From positions 1-64,000 of the forward strand of contig NZ_FUZI01000006.1 of assembly GCF_900166965.1 (NCBI RefSeq): a stretch of 64,000 bases of DNA, read 5' to 3'. Shown piece after piece: positions 26,436 to 34,827 of this stretch. A program made the translations under genes and the position numbers. This stretch comes from Photobacterium piscicola (GTDB lineage Bacteria > Pseudomonadota > Gammaproteobacteria > Enterobacterales > Vibrionaceae). Each line of letters opens with the position of its first letter. Within the stretch, counting starts at the first letter, position 1. The notes below the pieces were generated by a model. It was given only the letters and a program-made list of their open reading frames with translations, made no database searches and was not told the origin of the DNA.

Positions 26436-27007
26436 TTTCGTTTATCCCGTAAGGCATTATATACGCGGTGCAGTGTACCGCGATTTCTACATCAGACCAA
26501 GTAACGGTGCTATTTATAGCGCATAAACAGATAAGTAAATCATCACTATCATTCCCCGATCCTATGCCAAAAATCATCATTATTATTTACCAAATTAATA
26601 ATGATGATGAAATCAGAAAGAATAAAAATAGCCATATACAGCATAATTATTTCTTTTTATAGCATATGATTTTTGATAAAACAGGCCACCTATAAAAATA
26701 TTTCTTTTTTTTAGTGTTAAAAAAAGGAAACACACATAATATATAGCAAAAGCAGTAAATATTTTATCAAACAGACAATATCTAATATGAAATATTTATG
26801 ATTCACCCGTTTAATATGTTGATTGCAAATAAAAACTTGACATAGAGATAACAGATCAAAATCATTAAGTTAGTTATACTTAGGTATTCGTAAATGACAC
26901 TGTTTAATCGGTTGATATATAAAAACACGAATAAATATATTAATGTTAATTATAAAATATACAAATAACATTTATAAGTTAGATAAATAACAGGCAGAGA
27001 ACCTAAA
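26436..27007. other. AT-rich gap between trpR and the ATP-grasp gene
   Basis: About 570 bp without a supported gene. It contains the trpR promoter at the left, a perfect 13-bp inverted repeat ATCATCATTATTA (26573-26585) / TAATAATGATGAT (26596-26608) with a 10-base loop, and very AT-rich DNA from 26600 to 27000 that presumably includes the promoter of the next gene. Confidence 0.5.
26456..26482 (-). promoter_or_regulatory. trpR promoter region with palindrome
   Basis: On the minus strand a consensus -10 TATAAT (26461-26456) lies about 20 bp upstream of the trpR ATG. It is preceded by CGCGGTACACTGCACCGCG (26482-26464), whose six-base ends are perfect inverted repeats. The palindrome sits where an autoregulatory operator would be, but does not match the E. 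coli trp operator closely. Confidence 0.5.
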
Positions 27008-27895
27008 ATGGAAAGTTTACAATATCGATTATTTTCAGGAATAGTATCCAAACTACCAATAAAATTAAGATTACAACTACTATATTTTAGAAAATTTAAA
27101 AAATTCATTAATTATTCGAATCCACAGACATTTAATGAAAAAGTACAATTAAAAAAAATTCATGACCGCAGTGAATATCTAACTCTTGGTGCCGATAAAT
27201 TAGCAGCTAAAAAGTTTGTTAAAGAAATTGCACCAGAACTATACATTCCAGAAACATTATGGGTTGCTAAGTACGTTGCTGATTTTGATACATTCCCATT
27301 TTCAGAAATGCCAAGTAATTATGTATTAAAGGCAAACCATACAAGTCAAACCATTGAATTTGTTCGTGATAATAATCACTTATCTAAACAAGAGATGAAA
27401 AATTTCGCATCTCGTTGGTTTAAGAAAGATCAATCAGGATCGCTAGGCGAATGGGGATATAAAAATATTCCACCACGTGTTTTTGTTGAAGAGTTTCTAG
27501 ACTTTAATGGCACGGTTCCTGATGATTACAAACTGCATGTAATTGATGGAAAAGTAGAATTTATCCAATTAGATCAAGGACGTTTTGAACAGCATTATCG
27601 AAATATGTTTGATCGAGATTGGAATGAACTTGGTTTTGTCTTAAACAAAAAACCACGCTTACTGCCAGTACCTGAAAAACCACCGTTCATTGATCAAATG
27701 ATTGAAATAGCAGAACGCATTGGTAAATATTATGACATGGTTCGTGTTGACCTTTATTTCCACAATAATCAGGTCACATTCAGCGAACTAACCATGTACC
27801 CAGCGGCTGGCTTCTCTATGTTCCCTGATGAATGGAACCATAAATTTGGTGAACGCTGGATATTAGATTATCCAACCTTTTCTCAAAAGAAATAA
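27008..27895 (+). CDS. TupA-like ATP-grasp protein
   Basis: A 295-residue protein of the TupA-like ATP-grasp type, a family linked to polymer or surface-polysaccharide modification (TupA itself acts in teichuronopeptide synthesis). Family-like blocks are NPQTFNEKVQLKKIHDRSEY, DKLAAKKFVKEIA, SNYVLKANHTSQTIEFV and, near the C-terminus, YDMVRVDLYFHNNQVTFSEL then TMYPAAGF. No signal peptide or membrane helix. It interrupts the usual trpR-slt linkage and is flanked by AT-rich DNA, so it looks like an acquired single-gene insertion. Acceptor unknown. Confidence 0.8.
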   Translation: MESLQYRLFSGIVSKLPIKLRLQLLYFRKFKKFINYSNPQTFNEKVQLKKIHDRSEYLTLGADKLAAKKFVKEIAPELYIPETLWVAKYVADFDTFPFSEMPSNYVLKANHTSQTIEFVRDNNHLSKQEMKNFASRWFKKDQSGSLGEWGYKNIPPRVFVEEFLDFNGTVPDDYKLHVIDGKVEFIQLDQGRFEQHYRNMFDRDWNELGFVLNKKPRLLPVPEKPPFIDQMIEIAERIGKYYDMVRVDLYFHNNQVTFSELTMYPAAGFSMFPDEWNHKFGERWILDYPTFSQKK

Positions 27896-27944
27896 TCATA
27901 CGTTTTCATATATCAAATAAAATTATTTTTGCTCTTATTTATAT

Positions 27945-27990
27945 AGCCGCTACTATCACATCTCTGCATAACAGTAGCGGCTTCTTTTCT
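27945..27990 (+). terminator. Terminator after the ATP-grasp gene
   Basis: AGCCGCTACT (27945-27954) pairs perfectly with AGTAGCGGCT (27973-27982), followed by TCTTTTCTT. Confidence 0.8.
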
Positions 27991-28051
27991 TATTAATTTA
28001 TATATTTAATAAGTTTCTTAAATACATTATATCTAATTATTATTTAAATTG

Positions 28052-30001
28052 TTAATAACGAGCAGTTAGTTCTTGTGGACTAAATAATACCCCTTTACGT
28101 CCCATCAATTCATTATAATAAATATCAAACATCAATACATTTTGAACATAACCACGGGTTTCATTAAATGGTATTTGTTCAATAAAAGCATATACATCAA
28201 GTTTACCATCAGTCACTTTTTTCCATTGTGACACGCGGCCAGGGCCTGCATTATAAGATGCAAAAGCATAGACACGGTTATTATCGTTACGCTCTAACAT
28301 CATTTTCAAATAGGCACTGCCTAAACGAATATTAACGCTAGGATCAAATAAGCTTTGTTTGCCTAAATATTTATAATCAAGTTTTTTAGCTGTTTCTGCT
28401 GCTGTCGCGGGCATAAGTTGCATTAAGCCACTCGCACCAACATGCGATCGAGCATGAATATTTAACGCACTTTCTTGACGCGCCAACGCCATCATCGTCG
28501 ATGCTGGAATGTTCCGCTGTTCACTAAAGAAATCAAATAGCCACTTATGTGCCAATGGAAAACGCAATGTCATATGATCCCATAACTTACCCGAAATCGT
28601 AGCTTGAACAGCAAGGTAATGCCATTGATGTTTATCAGCATAAACCGCTAATTGACGCTTAGTTTGAACATTGGTGATTTTTGATAATAAATATCCCCAT
28701 TCACGATTAGCCGCGGTAACTTTATCAAGTGCAATCAATTCTTTAACTCGCGCTAAACTCTTTTTATAAGGCTTTAATAACGCGGTTGATGTCGGTGCAT
28801 TGGTTAGTGGATATACAATCGGCTTATTTAATATTGTTGCCGCTGCGGCACTGTAAAAATCACGCTCACCTAATAGTGACGTGTAAATTTTATCCGCTTG
28901 TTTTTTCTTACCATTTTGCGCTAACAACTTCGCTTTCCAAAATGTCCAACGCGGCGTCTGTTGCGCTTCTTTTGGTAAGCGATCAATCCACAACTGGGTC
29001 TGTTTCCAGTTCGCCTCACGAATTGCATTACGCACACGACGCTCTAACAGGCTAGCATTGTCACTCTGTGCTAATTTGCTATCACGCCATTTTGCTAATG
29101 CCGTGTCTGATGTCGACATTAATCGAGAAGCGACCGCATCAGCCAATGTTTGCTTGGTAGCTTTGTCAAAATGTTGTCCACGTACCACTTGGTCATACTC
29201 AGCAACCGCTTGTTTAGTATCCGTACGGGCAAGCAATAAAAAAGCATTCTGAGTCAACGCTTGATTAAACGGCGTTACTTTACTTTTCTTCGCAAATGCC
29301 CCCACATTTTGCGGTTGATCATATAACGCTAACACAGCCTCACCAGTTGCTTGGGCATCACCAGTTAAGAGCTTATCCAGGTAATTTAATAAGCTTTTAT
29401 TCCCTTTAGCATATGCCAACACCATACGATCAAGTACCATCGTATTAGTACGTTTACCCGCAGAACTCCAGCTATCTAATAAATTATCACATCCAGCAGG
29501 CAACGAACGGCCCGTTTGCCACAACTTATCAGCACCTTGCCACGCTAATTGAGCATGGCCTGTTTTTTCTTTAGCGTAATAAAATGCACACTGAAGATCA
29601 GTATTACGTGGTACCGCTGGTTGCATCATTAAAAAGTCACGCCACTGCCCAGTCTTCACCAATTGGTTTAAATAGCGGTTTTTAATCGTCTGGCTAAACG
29701 GCAACATTTTATATTTATCAACAAAAACCTGAACCTGACTTGGCCTTTGCGTTGCTAGTTGAGCATTAAATTCACGGTACTCCAAATAAGGGTAAAGTGG
29801 ATATCCCCCTAATTGAGCCTTTTTTTGATGAAACACGGCCATATCATTAGCTGAAAACGCATTTTGCGCTTGCTCATACCATGTGCGTTGTTGATCTAAA
29901 GAAGCCGCTTGGGCTGTTACAGTGCTTGTTAATCCGACCGTCAACAAAGCAAATGAAAAAACGCGAGAATAACTAAATAGACGTGCCACGATTAACTCCA
30001 T
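28052..30001 (-). CDS. slt: Soluble lytic murein transglycosylase Slt
   Basis: About 649 residues from the ATG at 30001 (an upstream start would add 16 residues before a proper signal peptide). The signal peptide MELIVARLFSYSRVFSFALL...TAQA directs it to the periplasm. A long alpha-superhelical U domain is followed by the C-terminal SLT domain with catalytic Glu (about residue 509) in ARQESALN, then GASGLMQLMPATA and YNAGPGRVSQW. It cleaves peptidoglycan to 1,6-anhydro-MurNAc products. Convergent with the ATP-grasp gene. Confidence 0.95.
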   Translation of the reverse strand: MELIVARLFSYSRVFSFALLTVGLTSTVTAQAASLDQQRTWYEQAQNAFSANDMAVFHQKKAQLGGYPLYPYLEYREFNAQLATQRPSQVQVFVDKYKMLPFSQTIKNRYLNQLVKTGQWRDFLMMQPAVPRNTDLQCAFYYAKEKTGHAQLAWQGADKLWQTGRSLPAGCDNLLDSWSSAGKRTNTMVLDRMVLAYAKGNKSLLNYLDKLLTGDAQATGEAVLALYDQPQNVGAFAKKSKVTPFNQALTQNAFLLLARTDTKQAVAEYDQVVRGQHFDKATKQTLADAVASRLMSTSDTALAKWRDSKLAQSDNASLLERRVRNAIREANWKQTQLWIDRLPKEAQQTPRWTFWKAKLLAQNGKKKQADKIYTSLLGERDFYSAAAATILNKPIVYPLTNAPTSTALLKPYKKSLARVKELIALDKVTAANREWGYLLSKITNVQTKRQLAVYADKHQWHYLAVQATISGKLWDHMTLRFPLAHKWLFDFFSEQRNIPASTMMALARQESALNIHARSHVGASGLMQLMPATAAETAKKLDYKYLGKQSLFDPSVNIRLGSAYLKMMLERNDNNRVYAFASYNAGPGRVSQWKKVTDGKLDVYAFIEQIPFNETRGYVQNVLMFDIYYNELMGRKGVLFSPQELTARY

Positions 30002-30278
30002 ATCAAAAAACGCTATAAAGCGTGTACAATCCTTGCTCAATAATAGCAAAAAAAAACCACATCAATGTAAAATCAAGTTATTGCATAGACACTCTATGCA
30101 TTCACGGAACTATGATTACGGTGGAATCTGATTGTGATAGTAACCATGATAATAAACAATCTCTTTCTAACGCTAAAATACCTTACTTAGCCGCGAAATT
30201 AATAACAATTCAAGTGAACTTTTAAAGATTATAGGTACTATAGTAAGCTTCATTTCAGAGTAGAGATCACACACGGAT

Positions 30279-31946
30279 ATGGCTGATTACGTCTATACCA
30301 TGTCGCGAGTGGGCAAAATTGTCCCACCTAAGCGTCAAATCTTAAAAGATATTTCACTGAGTTTTTTCCCTGGTGCAAAAATTGGTGTCCTTGGTCTTAA
30401 CGGCTCAGGTAAATCAACCTTACTGCGCATCATGGCAGGCATCGATACTGATATTGAAGGTGAAGCACGTCCTCAAGCAGGTCTTAAAGTCGGTTACCTA
30501 CCTCAAGAGCCGGTATTGGATGAAACCAAAACGGTACGTGAAATTGTTGAAGAATCTGTTTCAGATGTTAAAGAGGCGCTCATTCGTCTCGATGAAGTCT
30601 ATTCAGCCTACGCTGAACCTGATGCTGATTTTGATGCACTCGCAAAAGAACAAGGCGATTTGGAATCGTTAATTGAAACCAAAGATGGCCACAACCTTGG
30701 CATGCAACTTGAGCGTGCTGCCGATGCACTGCGTCTACCCGATTGGGATGCTGTGGTTAAAAATCTTTCTGGTGGTGAGCGTCGTCGTGTCGCTATTTGT
30801 CGTTTATTACTTGATAAGCCCGACATGCTGCTACTTGATGAACCTACTAACCACTTGGATGCTGAATCAGTGGCGTGGCTAGAGCACTTCTTGGTTGATT
30901 ACAGTGGTACAGTTGTGGCAATTACCCACGACCGTTACTTCCTTGATAACGCAGCGGGCTGGATCCTAGAACTTGACCGTGGTGAAGGCATTCCATGGCA
31001 AGGTAACTATACCTCATGGCTTGAGCAAAAAGATGCACGTCTAAAACAAGAATCATCTCAAGAACGTGCTTTGCAAAAAACCATTGAAAAAGAACTAGAA
31101 TGGGTGCGTCAAAACCCTAAAGGTCGTCAAGCTAAATCAAAAGCACGTATGGCGCGTTTTGAAGAGCTTAATACTAGCGATCACCAAAAACGTAATGAAA
31201 CCAATGAGCTTTTCATTCCGCCAGGTGAGCGTTTAGGCGATAAAGTCATTGATGTTAAAAATCTAACCAAATCGTTTGGTGATCGTGTATTGATTGATGA
31301 TTTGTCATTCAGTATGCCTAAAGGCGCAATCGTCGGTATTATCGGTGCTAACGGCGCGGGTAAATCTACCCTATTTAAGATGCTAAGTGGTGACGAACAA
31401 CCGGATTCTGGCACTATTGAGCTAGGTGAAACGGTGAAATTGGCGTCAGTGGATCAGTTCCGCGATAGCATGAACGACAACAACACGGTTTACCAAGAAA
31501 TCTCTGAAGGCGCTGATATTCTTAAAATCAACAATTTTGAGATTCCAGCACGCGCGTATGTATCACGCTTTAACTTTAAAGGCAGTGATCATCAAAAACG
31601 CATTGGTGATTTATCCGGTGGTGAACGTAACCGTGTTCACTTAGCGAAACTACTAAAATCAGGCGGTAACGTATTACTGCTCGATGAACCAACCAACGAC
31701 CTTGACGTAGAAACCTTACGTGCATTGGAAGAGGCCTTACTTGAGTTCCCTGGTTGTGCCATGGTTATCTCACACGACCGTTGGTTCCTAGACCGTGTAG
31801 CTACGCATATTCTTGATTATCGCGACGAAGGTAAAGTGAGTTTCTTTGAAGGCAACTTTACTGAATACACTGATTGGTTGAAGAAAACATTAGGGGCTGA
31901 TGCCGCTGATCCTCACCGTATTAAGTACAAGCGTATCGCTAAATAA
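30279..31946 (+). CDS. ettA: Energy-dependent translational throttle protein EttA (ABC-F)
   Basis: A 555-residue ABC-F protein, same length as E. coli EttA. It binds the ribosomal E site and gates the first peptide bond according to the ATP/ADP ratio. Two ATP-binding cassettes: Walker A GLNGSGKSTLL with LSGGERRRVAI, and IGANGAGKSTLF with LSGGERNRVHL; both Walker B sites read LLLDEPTN. The linker between cassettes is charged. No membrane domain. Divergent from slt. Confidence 0.97.
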   Translation: MADYVYTMSRVGKIVPPKRQILKDISLSFFPGAKIGVLGLNGSGKSTLLRIMAGIDTDIEGEARPQAGLKVGYLPQEPVLDETKTVREIVEESVSDVKEALIRLDEVYSAYAEPDADFDALAKEQGDLESLIETKDGHNLGMQLERAADALRLPDWDAVVKNLSGGERRRVAICRLLLDKPDMLLLDEPTNHLDAESVAWLEHFLVDYSGTVVAITHDRYFLDNAAGWILELDRGEGIPWQGNYTSWLEQKDARLKQESSQERALQKTIEKELEWVRQNPKGRQAKSKARMARFEELNTSDHQKRNETNELFIPPGERLGDKVIDVKNLTKSFGDRVLIDDLSFSMPKGAIVGIIGANGAGKSTLFKMLSGDEQPDSGTIELGETVKLASVDQFRDSMNDNNTVYQEISEGADILKINNFEIPARAYVSRFNFKGSDHQKRIGDLSGGERNRVHLAKLLKSGGNVLLLDEPTNDLDVETLRALEEALLEFPGCAMVISHDRWFLDRVATHILDYRDEGKVSFFEGNFTEYTDWLKKTLGADAADPHRIKYKRIAK

Positions 31947-31963
31947 TCTATTTCATCTAACCA

Positions 31964-31990
31964 AAGAGCTGTTTCAACAGCTCTTTTTTT
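31964..31990 (+). terminator. Terminator after ettA
   Basis: AAGAGCTGTT and AACAGCTCTT around TC, followed by a run of T. Confidence 0.88.
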
Positions 31991-32214
31991 ATCACAAAAA
32001 ATCAACTGTTAAATCAATGGCTTTTATTATTGTTGCATAAATAGAGACTGTATCGCCTCATTTTTGTGACGTGATAACTAGCAATCATTTCACCAAAGAC
32101 ATAGACTCAGTAGCTTATTATTTATCTCTCGTTGGTACAAATCCCCCTCTACAATGGTATTTTAGCCTGCTGTTTGACCAACTTTATCTTATTTATCAAT
32201 AATAACTGTCTATT

Positions 32215-33192
32215 ATGCCTCATTTAGAACCATCAGTATCACCATCCAGCACTAAACCTTCACGTCCGCGACAGCACTATTACCGTGCTGTGATCATCCT
32301 TGCGGTATGCGGTCTGCTTAGTTATGGTGGCTATTCAATGTTCCACCTTTACCAAAACGCTAAAATTTCACAGATCAAAGCCCAAAAACTCAGTGCACAA
32401 GCATTAGCATTGAGTGCATCACTGTCAGAAGAAACGGCAATGAATCAAGATCTCAATCAAGCATTAGCCGCCAAGAAAAAATCATTAATTGCACTGAATC
32501 AGCGGATTGATGATATGGAAACTGTATTGGGTATTGAACCACCAGCTGATAACCAAACCATCACCCAACGGGTCGATACCGCAGCCATTAACTCGGCCGT
32601 TAGAGCGACCTTGTTTCAATTGATTCCCAATGGTGCTCCAACCCCTAATGTTCAATTAACATCTGGTTTTGGAACACGTGTTCATCCGATCACTAAAAAA
32701 CGCAAACGTCATGATGGCCTTGATTTTGCGGCTAAAATTGGCACTCCAGTTTATGCCCCTGCCGATGCAGTTATTGAACGAGCCCGTAGCAGTAATTATG
32801 GTTATGGTAATCAATTAACCCTTAATCATACGATGGGGTTTATTTCGACTTACTCACACCTAAGTAAATTTAAAGTGAAACAAGGCGAGTTTGTTAAAAA
32901 AGGCCAACTTATTGGGTGGACTGGCAATTCAGGATTATCAACAGGCCCCCATTTACATTATGAAATTCGCTTTTTAGGCAAACCATTAAATCCACGACCA
33001 TTCGTGAAATGGGATATTGAAAATTTTGATGCTTTATTTAAACAAGAAAAAAATGTCCAATGGGCATCACTGTTAAATACCATCAATAGTATGGTCGCAA
33101 TGCAGGTGCAATTGACTGGGGATGAAAATCACGACCTTGGTATTACCACCGCAAGTCATACTGAACCATCACCAAACCAAGGCGACCTATAA
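32215..33192 (+). CDS. M23 family membrane-anchored endopeptidase
   Basis: A 325-residue LytM-type protein. A transmembrane anchor (about residues 23-42) follows a Pro/Ser-rich cytosolic end, then a coiled coil with heptad-like Leu/Ala and the M23 domain: FGTRVHPITKK, HDGLDFAAKIGTPVYAPADA (Zn ligands His/Asp, about 166-170) and TGPHLHYEIRF (about 247). The metal and catalytic residues are present, so it should be an active peptidoglycan endopeptidase rather than an EnvC-type activator. ATG at 32215. Confidence 0.92.
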   Translation: MPHLEPSVSPSSTKPSRPRQHYYRAVIILAVCGLLSYGGYSMFHLYQNAKISQIKAQKLSAQALALSASLSEETAMNQDLNQALAAKKKSLIALNQRIDDMETVLGIEPPADNQTITQRVDTAAINSAVRATLFQLIPNGAPTPNVQLTSGFGTRVHPITKKRKRHDGLDFAAKIGTPVYAPADAVIERARSSNYGYGNQLTLNHTMGFISTYSHLSKFKVKQGEFVKKGQLIGWTGNSGLSTGPHLHYEIRFLGKPLNPRPFVKWDIENFDALFKQEKNVQWASLLNTINSMVAMQVQLTGDENHDLGITTASHTEPSPNQGDL

Positions 33193-33232
33193 GCAAGAAC
33201 AATTTCACCGACAACGAATAATAAAAAGGCCA

Positions 33233-33258
33233 ACCACATTATCGTGATTGGCCTTTTT
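33233..33258. terminator. Bidirectional terminator between the M23 gene and radA
   Basis: AAAAAGGCCAA and TTGGCCTTTTT pair with a further CAC/GTG, A-run left and T-run right, serving the convergent M23 gene (plus) and radA (minus). Confidence 0.88.
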
Positions 33259-33284
33259 GTTGACCTTAATTGACGCTATTAATA

Positions 33285-34676
33285 TTAATTAATCAGTTCA
33301 ATCAATTCATGGATAGTTTTGACCGCCACAATTTTTGCACCCAACCCTTCCATTGATTTATGGTAATTACGATAAGGAATAAAGATTTCCGTAAATCCAT
33401 GTTGCGCCGCTTCTTTTACTCGCGGTACACCACTGTCTATTGGGCGCACATCACCATTTAGACTTAGCTCGCCCATAATGCAGGTTGTGCGTGGCACCAC
33501 AAACTCATTTAGGCTACTGAGTAATGCCGCCACTAACGCCAAATCAATGCAGGTTTCTGACTCATCAATTTTTAACCCACCGACAATATTGAAAAAAGTA
33601 TCATGGAAGATTTTAGTTTTCGCATGCTTGCGTAAAATACCCGTTAGCATTTTAATACGATTCATGTTTAAACCAACACAAACCCGCTGAGGAAACTCCC
33701 CTTCAGTTTCAGTAGTTAAACATTGGATCTCAAGTAAAATATTCCGGTTACCTTTACGAATACAGGTAATTGCAGAGCCTGATGATTCAGTGGTTGACCC
33801 CGATAAGAAAATTTCACTAGGGTTATCAACACTGAGCATTCCGCGCTCGGTCATACGGAAAATACCGACCGTATCAACATCACCAAAACGGTTTTTATTG
33901 GCGCGTAATGTCCGGACTTGACCATCATTCGTATCGATATGCAATAATGCATCGACAATATGAACCAATGTCTGTGGACCTGCTATTTCGTTATTTTTAT
34001 TAACGTGGGCAATCAAAAACATAGTAACGTTGTTTTGTTTGCAATATTGCGTCAATGATTGCGCCGCAGTTTTTACTTGTGACGGTGAACCTGGGCTACC
34101 ATTGGCCAATTCGGTTGATACCGCTTGAATGGAGTCAATAACCGCAAACTTAATCTGTTTCGCATCTAATTCAGCGATGATCGCTTCAACACTGGTTTCT
34201 GCCATTAGATATAAGTTATCTTCATTGCAGCTTAGTTTGAGACGATTAACACGGTTTTTAAACTGTGATAATGATTCTTCCGCAGTACAGTACAACGATG
34301 GCATTAATTTCGACATTCTTGCCACTAAATCAGATAACAAGGTAGTTTTACCCGCTCCTGGATCACCTGAAATAATATTGACTGAGCCAGTGGTTAATCC
34401 ACCGCACAACACGCGATCAAGCTCACCGATGCCTGTTAGCATTTTTTGGGCATCAACCGCTTCAACTTCATGTAATTTTTTAGAACCGCCGCCCGCAATA
34501 CCTGCGTATCCAGACAGACTTGAACGAGCTGAGGTTGCGACGCCACTTTTGGTATTTGGAATAGTAAATTCAGTGATAGTGTTCCATGATTTACACCCTG
34601 AACATTGGCCTTGCCAACGCGCAAAATCCATTCCGCAATCACTACATACGTATGCTCGTTTTGCTGCTTTTGCCAT
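33285..34676 (-). CDS. radA: DNA repair protein RadA
   Basis: A 463-residue RecA-related branch-migration helicase (E. coli 460). It has an N-terminal C4 zinc finger CSDCGMDF...CSGCKSW, Walker A GDPGAGKTTLL, the RadA-specific KNRFG motif (about residue 262), and a Lon-protease-like C-terminal domain. It processes recombination intermediates. Located convergent to the M23 gene and divergent from the PilZ gene, near serB as in E. coli. Confidence 0.97.
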   Translation of the reverse strand: MAKAAKRAYVCSDCGMDFARWQGQCSGCKSWNTITEFTIPNTKSGVATSARSSLSGYAGIAGGGSKKLHEVEAVDAQKMLTGIGELDRVLCGGLTTGSVNIISGDPGAGKTTLLSDLVARMSKLMPSLYCTAEESLSQFKNRVNRLKLSCNEDNLYLMAETSVEAIIAELDAKQIKFAVIDSIQAVSTELANGSPGSPSQVKTAAQSLTQYCKQNNVTMFLIAHVNKNNEIAGPQTLVHIVDALLHIDTNDGQVRTLRANKNRFGDVDTVGIFRMTERGMLSVDNPSEIFLSGSTTESSGSAITCIRKGNRNILLEIQCLTTETEGEFPQRVCVGLNMNRIKMLTGILRKHAKTKIFHDTFFNIVGGLKIDESETCIDLALVAALLSSLNEFVVPRTTCIMGELSLNGDVRPIDSGVPRVKEAAQHGFTEIFIPYRNYHKSMEGLGAKIVAVKTIHELIELIN

Positions 34677-34827
34677 TCTATATCCTACATCAGTTTATTA
34701 TTCACAATCACAAACCATTTTAGAGTCAATAAACTATCGAATAACGACAAATATATGTCAGTTACCCCTAAATTTTTTACGCTGTTGGTCGATGATACAA
34801 CTAGCCATTCATCAATAGATCCAAATC

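Noticed and set aside
26468..26662. Open frame in the trpR to ATP-grasp gap
   Set aside because: It runs through the trpR promoter and the 13-bp inverted repeat, with low-complexity translation.
34129..34818. A 229-codon open frame on the plus strand
   Set aside because: It lies almost wholly antisense to radA, whose motifs are unmistakable, and its translation has no family-like features.
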